Assembly: GCA_023935145.1 (NCBI GenBank) | Contig: CM043698.1 | Coordinates: 16,681,001 to 16,745,000, forward strand | DNA length: 64,000 nt | Direction: 5' to 3' | DNA from: Bretschneidera sinensis | Taxonomy: Eukaryota; Streptophyta; Magnoliopsida; Brassicales; Akaniaceae | Part shown: positions 22,507-34,600 of the stretch, piece by piece | Position numbering within the stretch: position 1 is the stretch's first letter | Layout: each line of letters begins with the position of its first letter | Position numbers and translations under genes: made by a program | Notes under the pieces: generated by a model | Seen by the model: only the letters and a program-made list of their open reading frames with translations | Database searches by the model: none | What the model was told of the DNA's origin: nothing

Positions 22507-22806
22507 TGCGCTATATTGAGAAAAGGATAGATAGGATGAAAAACAAGATGGAATGATATAATTCTCAATACAATCTTATAAATAGCATATAAGATAAAAT
22601 GATCTAATTATCATACAATCTATAATTGTCGAAAAAATAATACTATAAAATTTGTTTTTATTTTTATTTACAAAATTATTTTTTTAATTTTATTTATTTT
22701 TTAACCCGGTGTGTTAAACTAACACTCCTAATAAGATAATTCTAGGTATTGAGAATACTTAGTACTCATTCCATCATTTTTTCTAACAGGCTATATTATA
22801 GAAATG
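22507..22806. mobile_element. Candidate MITE
   Basis: The left part reads GAGAAAAGGATAG.., GATGGAATGATA and ATTCTCAATAC..ATCTTAT. The reverse complement of the right part reads AGAAAAAATGATGGAATGAG and ATTCTCAATACCTAGAATTATCTTAT. The inverted similarity covers about 60 bp at each end of a ~300 bp AT-rich segment. The ends are fuzzy. Confidence 0.55.
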
Positions 22807-23717
22807 CAACAATCCACAGCACGAAGCCGCACCTTATCGCTTGGTTTAATTGTTTCGGTTTATGATTTATAAAGTAATTTTTTAAAACCATTACTTAAAA
22901 GCACAATTGGAATGGTATGTCTAACCTTTGCCTTTTGCTTTAAGTGCTATTTAAAATATAATTCAAACATCTCAAATTATATAAAAAAAAAATCATGTTT
23001 TCCACACAAATTTTGGTTTTTATGAACTAATTTCTGCTTTTAATTTATTTCATAACTCGTTCTTAAAAAGTGTTTGACTTTTAAGGAGTGTTTAATTTAT
23101 TTTATAAACCATTTTTAAATGGTACTTGACTTAACTTCTATTTATAAAAAATATAACTCATTTCATACACTTTCCCACAATTTCATTATTTCATAATTCT
23201 GCTTTTTGGATAAAATATACTCCCATAATTATGGTTTAGTACAATGTAATAAATCAATACTTTGAGACTCTAGTTATGTTTCATTTGGAGAGTTTATAAA
23301 ATAGTTTTTGTTTTCTATAAACAAAAAACTAAGTTAAACATTTTAAAATTATTTTTTGAAAAAAGTTAAAAATTAAAAAAGAGTTTCTAAAAAACTGAAA
23401 TTATATAAGAAAAATTATTTTTACAGTTATTTTGCCAAACACAATAATTTCAACTCTATAACTGTTTTGTCAAAAAAAAATATATTTTAAAAACCATTAA
23501 ACGGAATCTAAAGCTAGTCCCAAATGATACCATCCATACAAATTCAATTAGGATTTTGGGCTATAATAGAAATGCGACTATCCATAAGTTATAAGTAACA
23601 GCTAGTCCCAATTCCCAAATTGAATACTCCTGGTCTATTGAATTCTAGGCACAATAAATTCAAGCCCAGCCCGAAGCCACACCTTCACTGATTGGATAAG
23701 AAGTATTTCTCTTTGAC
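22807..23717. other. AT-rich intergenic DNA before IF-3
   Basis: No coding or RNA gene seen. Long A/T tracts are present. The last ~150 bp should contain the IF-3 promoter, but no clear TATA box could be chosen. Confidence 0.45.
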
Positions 23718-26700
23718 ATGCTGTGGCTACTCCACAGCAACCTGAACGCCATGGCTGGAGTAGCCAGCAGTTTCCCCTTCAATTCTCTCCTGGCCAATTC
23801 CACCAAAACGAGGCCGTATCTACCCTTCTATCTTTCGTCCCTCGAATCCAAGCTATTCGGTCTCCATCTCCGTCACTCTAACGTCTCCCTCGTTTCTCTC
23901 TCCTCTTCCCTCCGCAGCTTCACCGTTAGCGCCCGTTACGGTGGGCCCCGCTTCGACTCCCGGAGGTCTCGAAAAGTAGAATCCGATGATGACCAGGCCC
24001 TTGATATATCTACTGTCAGGTAGTTCTTACTAATACATTTTTGTATAATTTTTTTACTTGTATAGGTTACAAGTCATTGTGAAGATAATTTGGTTGATTT
24101 TGAAGTGATTTTTTTGTTGTTTATGTGGAAATAGGTCAGATACCGTCAGGCTAATTGATCAGCAGCAGAATATGGTTAGTGACAGTTTTTCTTTTGTTAC
24201 TAATGATTTTCTGTTTGGTAGCTGAGAAAGTGTTGGAAAAGAATTACTCTTAAAATTTGAGTTTTTTTCAATTTGGTAGTTGATAAGAGTTTTTTATTTA
24301 TATTTTTTTTAGCAACCAACTAAAAGTTTTTTGTTCTTTCTTTAATTTTCTAGTTTAATCTGCGATTCGAAATTGTTTTTCGTGTAGATTGGTATTGTTC
24401 CTAAAAGTGAAGCCATTCAAATTGCTGAAGATGCTGGGCTTGATTTGGTATGTTTATTTTTTAGTCAAAAGATTCGAAATTTGATTATGGGAGGTCTCTT
24501 TTTTGTAATATTTTTTGGGCTTAATTCTAAAAAATACCTTGTGGTTTTCGAAAAAGTTACAATTTTAACCTTGTTGACAGAGCAAACACAAGGGCCAATC
24601 CGCCCCAAAAAAATCCTCATGTATGAAATGAAAAAGGGGCAAACCTTTTTATGAAATTAATCCAAAAAAATGGTTAAATTTGTAAAAAGGTTTGCACCGT
24701 TTTTCATTTCATACCTGGGGATTTTTTTTGGGCGGATTGAACCTTGTGCTTTGCTCCATTAACTTTTTTGAAAACTAACCTCTGTCACCTCGTCACCCCA
24801 TTGCTAACGGAGCAAAGCACAAGGTCTATTTTGTCACGAAATAAAACACATGGTAAAATAGAAAACGGGTAAAATACAAGTTATTTTTTAAAATTAAGCC
24901 TATTTTTTTTATCAGACCTCTCGAATCGGGGTAACACATGACAAGTTATAATAGAATTATATTACAGTTCACATGATGAAGCTGGCTAATTTTATATGAA
25001 TGGCTAGCTGCTAGAATTAATAGGAATATGTAGTTGCTTACTGCTATTCATTTTTTTTGCATATATGCCTTGGAACTATCCCCCCTCTCCCCCCCCCCCT
25101 CTCCCCCCCCCCCTCTTGAAGTTTGTGCTTTTGATGAATTACCGGTCTGTTGCATTCCGTTACTTATCTACTAGGCTGAAAAGTTCGTATCTTGTTTTAA
25201 TTTTGACATGTCAATTTATTTGAATTGCTACTGCATGACTTGATGTCCAGGTTTTTGAACTTTTACTACATTCAAAAATTGAGATTTTTCCACTTTAATG
25301 TTTTTCATACATTATTCATGTTATAACTTCATTCTCAGCACATATGCTGGGTTTTTTCTTCCAATGGCCTCTATACATGTGTGTGTCTGTCTATGACAAA
25401 GAGTGGGTTGGATGGTTACTGCAGTTGCTATCTTTCTTTCTTTTTACTTTCATTTGGGTGGGGTGGGGTGGGGTGGGGTGGGGTGTGGGGAGACATGGTG
25501 AGAGAATAAGGTGTTCCTTTTTAGCATCCATACATTTGATGATGCTAAAACTTTTTTTGATGTCTCATTTACAGGTGATATTATCCCCTGAAGCAGATCC
25601 TCCTGTTCTGAAAATAATGGATTTTAGGTAAGATATGCTTCACATGATATTAAAGAATATGATGAATTATTGGTTGTGCGCCCGCGCCCACGCCCACGCC
25701 CACGCCCACATATATACATAGATACATATATATATATATATGTATCTATGTATACATATATACATTCATTCTTATATTTATAAAATCATGGTTTGGAAGA
25801 TGAGTTGTGCCACTTTAAAAAAAAATCTAGCAGCAAAAACTTTGACTATAACTGCATATGAATTTCCTGGAAAACACTGAAAATAAAAGGTCATTAATTA
25901 GCACTACTTGTGTATTGTGATGTATTATAGATCATAACTAGATCAGAACAGAGTTGATCAATATGTTGAGTAGTGATCCAAAACCTCTTTGATGGGTGCT
26001 TGACAGTCCCTTAGGCCATAGGTTCAGGGTTGGTGGAGAAATGCTAAGTTAGTTTTCTGTTTGTCGTGCTATTAAGCCTAATGTAAATTATGATAGTGTT
26101 AAATTTTATAGGCTCTAAAGAATATTTGTTCTCTCGTTGATTTTCCTTTTGAGTTGAGTCTATAGTCATCCCTAGGGCATGTACGCTATGTAATATGTGG
26201 GATAACTGATTATAGAATAATCTGGAACGTCATTAGCCGGTACCCTTTAACAACTTTTTGTATGAAGTTATTGCTCTTGAGAATCAAAACCACGAGCTTC
26301 AGCTTTCTGTGGCCCTTATGGTCATGTCTTAGTTTCTTTGGTGACTTGACTTCAAAATGCTAATACTTTTGTCAAGAAAATCTTATATGCCTGGAGCTGG
26401 ACCTTCATTTTCACATATGGTTATTTCTATTCAACAGTCATGATCCCCTGCTCGGCTGCTTTTGCCAGCTATTCTGTTGTCCTTGTAAAACCCTGAAGTC
26501 TGAACATATACTGAATTTTACTTTTTATGCTTATCTAATGTAAATATGAGTATATTTAGTTATTTTAAGGCTATGGTATAGGGGACATACTGTTCTCTTA
26601 ATTGGTTAGTTCAGTGATTTGAAATCTATATAAAATTGTAAGATTTTAAAGGGAAAAAATTTCATCTTTACATTATGGAGCAGTGCTTTCGGATTAATGC

Positions 26701-29076
26701 TGTATGAAATACTATGTTTGATTCTCTAGAAGTGTATTAATACTTGCTTTTACTTTTCTCAGTAAATTCAGATATGAACAGCAAAAGAAGAAAAAGGAAC
26801 AGCAGAAAAAAAGTACTGGTGACTCTTCTCTGCTTAAAGTTTTTTGTTAGGGAAATGCTAAATTTGCAGCCATTTTGGTGGGGGCGTAGCACTTTTTCTC
26901 CCTAAATGCCATACATACTGCTGCTTCACCTGCCAAGATGTTTCTGGATTTAGCTTTTCCCTTCTTGTTTTCTCTGGTTCATGCATAAGTTCTCAGTTGT
27001 GAGAAAGGATGGTAGCTAAAGTGTGTCTTTGCATGTCAGCCAGTCGCATGGATTTAAAGGAGCTCAAAATGGGGTAAGTTAGTCTCATTTGATTTTGTGT
27101 TTATATTTTAATTCTTGCTTACGATTTTTCCGATTGTGTTTCATTGATTTTCTGCTCCCTGGCGTCTCATAAATGGCACATGCCTGCAATATATTACTTT
27201 ATTCTTGTGTGAACACTCTCATAAGCAGATTTTTCATGTCAATTAGGAAGCTCTTAATTTTCTTTTCAAATGTGGATAAATGCCAAAATGAACTTCACAT
27301 TGACCTTGCTTTTAATTATGTTGATTCCTAGTTAGACTGCTACTCGGTAGTTACCTCAAATATATTTATACAGTAGACAGTTACCAAATTTTCTTTGTTT
27401 TAACACACGTGCACATTGCAGGACGCGATTTGTCGTGTTAGACTCAAAAAGTGAAGATGAAATTAGTTACAGATATACCATAAAACACAAGCCCCAACTG
27501 GGCTCCTTGGTTAACCCTTAAACAGATAAGCTGTTATTTGGAATATTAGGTTTTGATCTTTAGACCTCTGCAGCTAGGGAGGCTGCTGGCTACCAACAAG
27601 ATTTGGCTTCCTTAACAAAATGTGTTCCTTAATTTCTGCTCCTTTCTTCAGATTTAAAGCTTGTGAAAGAAATTATGAGATGTTCAGTACTTTGAGTATT
27701 ACCTTTGGCAAGATGGGTCTCTGTCAATATTGCAATGGTGTTGGTATTAGTGTTACTGGAAATATGACCAACATTTATTGCTGAAGCCAGAATTGGTCCA
27801 TTCATATATACCATTTCCATTTGGTTTCTTTGTTCAAAAGCTATGTTGTGATAATATTGTAGTCTACTCCTATGTTTATTTCTTTTTAAATTGCTTTTTT
27901 TTATTTTGTTGACAGTTACAACATTGATCAACATGATTATACTGTGCGTTTGAAAGCTGCACAGAGGTTTTTGAAAGATGGTGACAAGGTTGCTTTAATA
28001 TTCTTATGATGTAGCACTAGCTTGTATATATCAATATAAATATGCATTTTCTTTGTTTGATAAGTAATTTAAATATGCAACTTGTGCTTCTGATTTTATT
28101 TTATTGACATAATATAGTCGATGCTTTCAGGTTAAGGTGATAGTGAGCATGAAAGGGCGGGAAAATGAGTTCAGAAATAATGCTATTGAGCTTATCAGAC
28201 GTTTCCAGAATGATGTTGGGGAGGTACTCTTGATTATTTTTTATCCTCTATCAAGAATAAGTGATAATATAGAATTTAAACCAAGAAAATTGACGATTGT
28301 ATAAGTTTCTTAAAATGTATAATTTTCAGTTTATTTTGAAATCAAATCGTGCAGTTGACTATTATTCTTGGCTCTGGTAATTGATTTTAATCAATTCTAA
28401 GTGTGCGGTAATTTCTTGAGGTGGGATATTGTCTGTCTCTGGCTGTCTAATTCAAGCAGAAGCCACTGGCTGGTTGGTTGAAACCAGGGCATTTCAGTTG
28501 TGATTTATTTGATAGGCTGGTCCAGGTTCTTGGTTGAGCAGAGCTTGCTTGAGATACATAAGGTTGTTCTGAAATTTGTAAAAGCTTAAAATTTGGATAA
28601 TGATTTAACCAAGGTTGTTGCACGTATTTTTATTGGTTCTTTGCAAATAACTAGTCCCCGGCAGAAGAAAATTGTTGAATACTCTTTGGCTGATAAATAT
28701 AAAAAAACCCGAATAAGTATTTTCACTGAGATATCTTCTTTGGTTCGGTCATTTGCGTACGATTCTTTTCGGCTAATATGATTTCAGTATGCATGTTCAA
28801 ACATTTTCGGCTTTGCTTTGAGATTCATGGATTCATGCATATTTCTGCTTTTACTTCCAGCGTAGATTTGGTGTTTACTATCACTACATTAAATCCTGTA
28901 TTCAGATCTTAAATTGCTGCTGTTTTCTGCAGCTTGCAACTGAGGAGAGCAAAAATTTCAGGGACAGAAACTTGTTCATAGTTTTGGTTCCAAATAAGGC
29001 TGTTCTGCAGAAAGCCCAAGAACCACCAAAGAAAAAAAACAAGTCAGCAATAAATGAAGTCTCAGCTGGAGTCTGA
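23718..29076 (+). CDS. Organellar (probably chloroplast) translation initiation factor IF-3, 9 exons
   Basis: Exons: 23718-24019, 24135-24174, 24388-24447, 25575-25627, 26763-26818, 27040-27073, 27916-27988, 28131-28223 and 28933-29076. The total is 855 nt, or 284 residues. Exon 1 encodes a Ser/Leu/Arg-rich transit peptide. A second in-frame Met at 23751 (MAGVASSF) could be the true start. The IF-3 N domain follows (VRLIDQQQNM, IGIVPKSEAIQIAEDAGLDL, VILSPEADPPVLKIMDF), then the Lys-rich linker (RYEQQKKKKEQQKK) and the C domain (MDLKELKMGYNIDQHDYTVR, FLKDGDKVKVIVSMKGREN). The tail ends PPKKKNKSAINEVSAGV. IF-3 keeps 30S subunits free and checks start-codon pairing in organelle ribosomes. It closely resembles Arabidopsis SVR9 and its paralogue At4g30690. 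The exon 5 end is uncertain: a donor at 26813 would also keep the frame and shorten the linker by two residues. Confidence 0.93.
24471..24930. mobile_element. Foldback MITE inside IF-3 intron 3
   Basis: The left arm reads GATTCGA, GAGGTCT, GGCTTAATTCTAAAAAATAC, GAGCAAACACAAGG, CAATCCGCCCCAAAAAAATC and GAAATGAAAAAGGGGCAAAC. The reverse complement of the right arm reads GATTCGAGAGGTCTG, GGCTTAATTTTAAAAAATAA, and then the matching inner blocks. The inner right arm on the + strand is GGTTTGCACC.., ..CATTTCATACCTGGGGATTT, TTGGGCGGATTG and CCTTGTGCTTTGCTCC. Nearly the whole ~460 bp pairs with itself. It has no coding capacity and shares the ATACCTTGTGG phrase with the element at 14711. Confidence 0.85.
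25078..25116. repeat. C-rich (CT/C)n tract
   Basis: Homopolymer-like C blocks broken by TCT. On the minus strand they are G blocks and so can form G-quadruplexes. The tract lies in IF-3 intron 3. Confidence 0.9.
25456..25492 (+). repeat. (TGGGG)n tract, G-quadruplex-capable
   Basis: Six GGGGT units in a row on the coding strand of IF-3, in intron 3 just ahead of exon 4. Four or more G4 runs with one-base loops fit the G-quadruplex pattern. Confidence 0.9.
25680..25764. repeat. (CGCCCA)n repeat followed by a TA-rich palindrome
   Basis: Four or more GCCCAC units (25680-25709) run into a ~54 bp inverted repeat with arms TATATACATAGATACATATA and TATATGTATCTATGTATA. It is located just inside IF-3 intron 4, ~55 bp after the donor. 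Confidence 0.9.
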
Positions 29077-29979
29077 GGGCCCAATAAGTTCCAAGTAAAG
29101 GTTCTAACAATAGAACATCTGGCATGTGATCTTCGTTTATGTTCTTTGACGAGGTTGTGGATCTCAGAAATTCTGTATAGCATTAGTGTAGACAGCCTGT
29201 ATGATATATTTATTGCAGTTCTAAAATCGGAAGAGCCTTTTCAGATAAAATTCTTGTAATAGTTGATAGGTCTGTACTTGAAAAGTTTTAGATTCTCCTC
29301 CCCCACTTCTTTTTCTTTGTTTTTTTTTTCTCTTGGTGGAAGCGGATTAGGATGTTGTACGACGTGAGGTTAGAGGACAGACAATGTGTTTCTCAAAATG
29401 TTTTGATCACAGCAAAAGCTATTAGTGTTATTTGCCTGTCTGGCAGGGATAGCATTTGCACAGGTACCCCATTGTATGACCTTTTTATTTCTGATCTGGA
29501 TTATAAAGATGGTTGGGGGTGGGAGCCAGCAATAGGGTTTGGAAGATGCAGATAGAACCCTTCAAATTGTTGCATCATTGGATCGTCAACCTCGTACTGG
29601 GCTGGTTGCTGGTGTGGTGGAAATCGAACTTGAAGGCAGGGATTGTCTCTATGAGGTACTGTATAATTACAAGTTCTTTTTCTTAAGATTTAAAAATCTG
29701 TGGGACTATTGTATCCAAATGGTGACCTGTCTTATGGATGGTTTCCTTTTGGTATGCAGCTTTACCTAAACTAAATTAATGGGTAGCATACAATTGTTTA
29801 TCTGTATGGTTTTTGAAACTTACATATCTTATCAACAAAGCTTCGAATTTCCTCGTCTTTTTATGAATGCAGTTGTAAAAAATCTGCCACCTTTGGAGCT
29901 AATATAGTGGCCAGTTACCCAGTTGTTTTTTTGGTGGTCTATTGTCTGATGCGACTGATGGTTAAGATTCTTTTGTGCG
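29077..29979 (+). other. IF-3 3'UTR/downstream; small open frames of unclear meaning
   Basis: The IF-3 3'UTR should begin here; TTCTTGTAATAG at ~29250 could be near a 3' end. Further on, two overlapping short frames at 29352-29555 and 29539-29769 encode stretches such as QIVASLDRQPRTGLVAG and EIELEGRDCLYE before a GT. I do not recognise them. They could be a remnant exon or chance. Confidence 0.3.
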
Positions 29980-30149
29980 TGCACAAGTGACTTCTCTTCA
30001 TTTCTATTAATCTTATGAGCATGGGGCTTTGGTTATAGAATTGTAGTCAATATATAAGTTGGGGTGCACAAGTGAATTCTCTTCATTTCTATTAATCTTA
30101 TGAGCATGAGGCTTTGGTTATAGAATTGAAGTCAATATATAAGTTGGGG
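29980..30149. repeat. 85-bp tandem duplication
   Basis: The unit starting TGCACAAGTGACTTCTCTTC (29980-30064) is followed head to tail by TGCACAAGTGAATTCTCTTC.. (30065-30149). Only about three differences are visible between copies, so it is recent. Non-coding. Confidence 0.93.
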
Positions 30150-31440
30150 AAACTGTACTGTCTAGATGGAGAGGCTTTAACTTACGTACCTAACGATTTG
30201 AACTTGACTTAGGTTTCAAGTTCTTACATTCTAAGCATACTCTTCCACGGGTTTTTTTTCCCGTTCTTCTTGCACGCCCAGTTAACAACCGAACTGTTGA
30301 AAGCTACACCATCCTTGGTATCATGATTGGCAGAGGCGCTGAGGTGTCCTACATCTACGTAGGTATAAAAATATGTTACATGAAATATATATATATTTCT
30401 TTTGTCGCAATTTAGGTGATTGCTAGGGTACGATGGTAAAACAAGACAATTTGTCTTTTATGTTTAACATATAGTTTTAACGATAAAATTGTTTTTTTTC
30501 TTCTTATCATCGGTGTATTTGTTTTTACCATAAAATATAAATTTGCCATAAAACATATAGGTAAAATAAACTTTTTTTTACCCAATGTCATAGACTCCAC
30601 CTTTTATATTATGTAATTATGCAGAGTATGATATTGAATAGGGATGGTTTTTTTGGCTATGTTTTAAGAATGTAAATATCAATAAATTCAGAGCATGAGG
30701 GCTGCATAAAATACATATTATTTCAATATACGATTAGACAAATTTATCTCAGCCCCACCATTATACAAATTTAAGAACGCAGATTTAACAAAAAACAAAA
30801 ATGTCTTCAAGCTAATATCAATCAAGCATATATAAGGATTTATTCAAAACATGATAGCGGTTTTCATGGCAAGGTTTCCACATTAAAATGCAAATATTTA
30901 CGTCTAAGAGTAAATCAAGTATTTACAAGATTTATTCAATACAAATCAAGTATTTTTTTTTGAAATATTTGTATCATGCTAATGTAGCTTTGGTTCAAGG
31001 TTGAGGTTGGTATCAGATGTGATTAATTATTTGTTCGATTTATATATAATATTATTTATTTTAAACTTTCATATGTTATGAAAAAAAATGATTTCACATT
31101 GACCAAATCACCCTTCCAATCACATATTTCAAACAAATAAAATTTGGGAGCTTGCAGCCCTTGATATGAATTAGCTTATAAGAGGTCAGAAAAAAAGAAA
31201 AAAAAATGAGTAGAAAAAAGAATAACTAATTATATAAGATTATTCTGAAATGCTGATTATAGAGAAATCTTCAATCACTTGAAAATATGAATAAATGAAA
31301 AGAAAAAGAAAATACGAACAGGGCTGTTGGGAAATTTCAGAAATACTCCACGGGGACATTTAATAAAAAAAAAAAGGATAATGGACGGTAAGGTGATCGT
31401 TGAAACTTAAAAATGCCGGGAGAGATGGTAGTTGAAAAAA
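30150..31440. other. Intergenic DNA between IF-3 and CESA7
   Basis: AT-rich, no exon or RNA gene recognised. The 3' portion (from ~31,000) is the presumed CESA7 upstream region. Confidence 0.45.
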
Positions 31441-31474
31441 AGACGAAGCTTAACTTCAAGGCAATGGTGACTCT

Positions 31475-31566
31475 GCAACCAACAACACACCACCCTCTTC
31501 TTATGTGGACACATTAGGTGTGAGAGAGATTCTTTACTACTATGTCCTATCTTCATTCATAAAACA
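31475..31566 (+). promoter_or_regulatory. CESA7 proximal promoter: AC-like elements and weak TATA
   Basis: CAACCAACAACACACCACCC at about 31476-31495 resembles the AC-rich MYB sites (ACCAACC, ACCTACC class) found in secondary-wall gene promoters, but no unit is a perfect AC-I/II/III. TTCATAAAACAC at ~31556 is a possible TATA ~65 bp before the ATG. Control by secondary-wall MYB/NAC factors is expected from the family; the sequence support is modest. Confidence 0.35.
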
Positions 31567-31623
31567 CAGCCCTTCTGCACAAATCACATCCCTCACTCCA
31601 TTCTCATTTCTCTCCATCTCACC

Positions 31624-34600
31624 ATGGAAGCTAGTGCAGGGCTAGTCGCCGGGTCTCATAACCGCAATGAGCTTGTCGTCATTCATAACCATGAAGAGGT
31701 AAAAAACCATACACAAGAACTCAAATTTCCACTTTTTTGGGTATTGAAAGTTTAACGCCTGTAATTATTGCGTAGACTCTGCATAGCAGACTAGACCGAT
31801 TATATCTTTCCACATTAATGGCATGTTTAGATTGAAGGAGCGAATTAAGAGGGAAGGAGAGGATAAGGGTATCCCTCCAAATTCTCCCGTTTCCTCCCCA
31901 TTCCTCTTATTTCCTTCCAAAACTCGCAAACAATATGGATTTAAAGAAAAATGGAGCTTTCAAAGAATTTAGAGGATAAAAGTATCTCTACGAATGCTCA
32001 CATTAACTTGAAAAAAGGTACATGTATCATTCAATTTCCTTTCTCTCAATTCCCCTCAATCCGTACAATAGGTAAAAGGCCTCAGAGTTAATGGTTAAGA
32101 TTTTGAAGTCTGCAAATCTTTTTCTGACATGACAAAAACACGATTGCCTATTGAATATGTTTGATTAACATGATTTTGAGTTGTGGTTTTTGGTGCAGCC
32201 CAAGGCGTTGAAGAATCTGGATGGTCAAGTTTGTGAGATATGTGGTGATGAGATTGGCCTAACAGTTGATGGAGATTTGTTTGTAGCCTGCAACGAGTGT
32301 GGTTTTCCGGTGTGTAGGCCTTGTTATGAGTATGAAAGGAGAGAAGGGTCCCAACTCTGCCCTCAATGCAAGACTAGGTACAAGCGTCTCAAAGGTAATA
32401 AATTAACTACATTATTTGATTACAGAAGTTTTTTTCTTTGTTGAACTTTTTTTTAATAAATATATTTTGAAGGGAACAGGAGGATTAACTGATTTTGTTT
32501 TCTTATTGTTAATGTTTTGAAGGGAGTCCTAGAGTGGAGGGAGATGAAGATGAAGAGGATATTGATGATATTGAACATGAATTCAACATTGAAGATGAAC
32601 AGAACAAGCACAAGCATCTCGCAGAAGAGATGCTTCATGGGAAGATGAACTATGGAAGAGGTCCTGAGGATGATGAAAATGCCCAATTCCCACCTGTTAT
32701 AGCTGGTGTCCGATCTAGACCGGTAAAGGAAAAAAAAGGCCTTGTTTGTCATAAAAGATCAAAACAACATTACATTGTAGCTTTCTTGCTTTGATTTTGA
32801 CCAAACAGTTTCTTTATTTCAAGTGTAACTAAATCTATTTGGATGCAGGTGAGTGGGGAGTTTCCTGTAGGAGGTTATGGTCATGGAGAACAGATGTTAT
32901 CTTCTTCGCTTCATAAACGAGTACACCCATATCCAGTATCTGAACCTGGTATGTATAGGCCTTCGCCTTTTTTGGTGGAAATTATTGTAATATTTTTTCC
33001 TTTTCTTGTGGTATTAATGCAAAGATCATTTCAATTGTAAAGGATAGTTGAAACAAATTGGTCTAAGTGTTGTTTCCACAGAATAGATTGGTATGTAAAT
33101 CTGTCTGAGTTCACTAGCTAAATGCCTTCTTGCACATAACAGGAAGCGCGAAATGGGATGAAAAGAAAGAGGGAGGATGGAAAGATAGGATGGATGACTG
33201 GAAACTGCAGCAAGGAAATCTGGGGCCTGAACAAGATGACGCAAATGATCCAGACATGGCAATGTAATGCTCCTGAATTTTATCCAAATAATAACATAAA
33301 GTGCCAAATTCATTTTTTGCCAGTTAATTGATCAGGCGAAGTTATTAACTTACATATGTTTATGTGGCGAAAACTGGCTCAGGATTGATGAAGCTAGGCA
33401 GCCACTGTCAAGGAAAGTGCCTATAGCATCTAGCAGGATCAACCCATATAGGATGGTGATTGTTGCTCGGCTAGTTATTCTTGCCTTTTTCCTCCGATAT
33501 AGAATTTTGAACCCAGTACATGATGCCATTGGCCTCTGGTTAACATCTGTGATTTGTGAAATCTGGTTTGCAATTTCTTGGATTCTTGATCAGTTCCCCA
33601 AATGGTTCCCCATTGATCGCGAGACCTACCTTGATCGCCTTTCTCTCAGGTAGACAAATTTTACAAACTAGTTGATCATACCCGCTTCTACTAATTTACC
33701 TATACAATAGTTAGGGCTTTTTAAATCAGATTTATAATGTTTAATTAGTTGGTTATTGATAAAATTTATGATGCAGATATGAAAGGGAAGGTGAACCAAA
33801 TATGCTTGCTCCAGTGGATATATTTGTCAGTACAGTGGATCCCATGAAGGAACCCCCTCTTGTCACAGCTAATACAGTCTTGTCAATATTGGCCATGGAC
33901 TACCCAGTTGATAAGATCTCTTGCTACATTTCTGATGATGGTGCTTCAATGCTCACCTTTGAATCCTTATCTGAAACTGCTGAATTTGCTCGAAAATGGG
34001 TACCCTTCTGCAAGAAGTTCTCTATAGAGCCTCGAGCACCTGAGATGTACTTCACCTTAAAGGTTGATTACCTCAAGGACAAAGTTCACCCAACATTTGT
34101 TAAGGAGCGTCGAGCTATGAAGGTACGTAAAAGAAAAAGAAAAACTTCATCAATTCCCTTTCGAATTTCGAAGATAAAGGGGTAATTTGGTTCAATTTTT
34201 TCTTGGTGTTTGACAGAGAGAGTATGAAGAATTCAAGGTCAGGATAAATGCACTTGTTGCAAAAGCGACAAAGGTTCCTCCAGAAGGGTGGATCATGCAA
34301 GATGGGACACCATGGCCTGGAAACAACACCAAGGATCACCCTGGTATGATTCAAGTCTTCCTTGGTCACAGTGGAGGGCATGATGTTGAAGGAAACGAGC
34401 TCCCTCGTCTTGTTTATGTGTCTCGTGAGAAAAGACCTGGTTTCTTGCATCACAAGAAAGCTGGTGCCATGAATGCCCTGGTAAGTATCTTGACCACTTT
34501 CTTTTCTATTAAGATCTGAAATTCTGAATTCTATAAGCTTGGTTAATTCTTGTTTTTATAATTCTCTGCATATTTTCAGGTTCGGGTCTCTGGAGTGCTA

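Noticed and set aside
24915..24935. TCTCGAATCGGGG as a possible tRNA T-loop
   Set aside because: No matching acceptor stem, anticodon arm or A box upstream; it is the end of a MITE inverted repeat.
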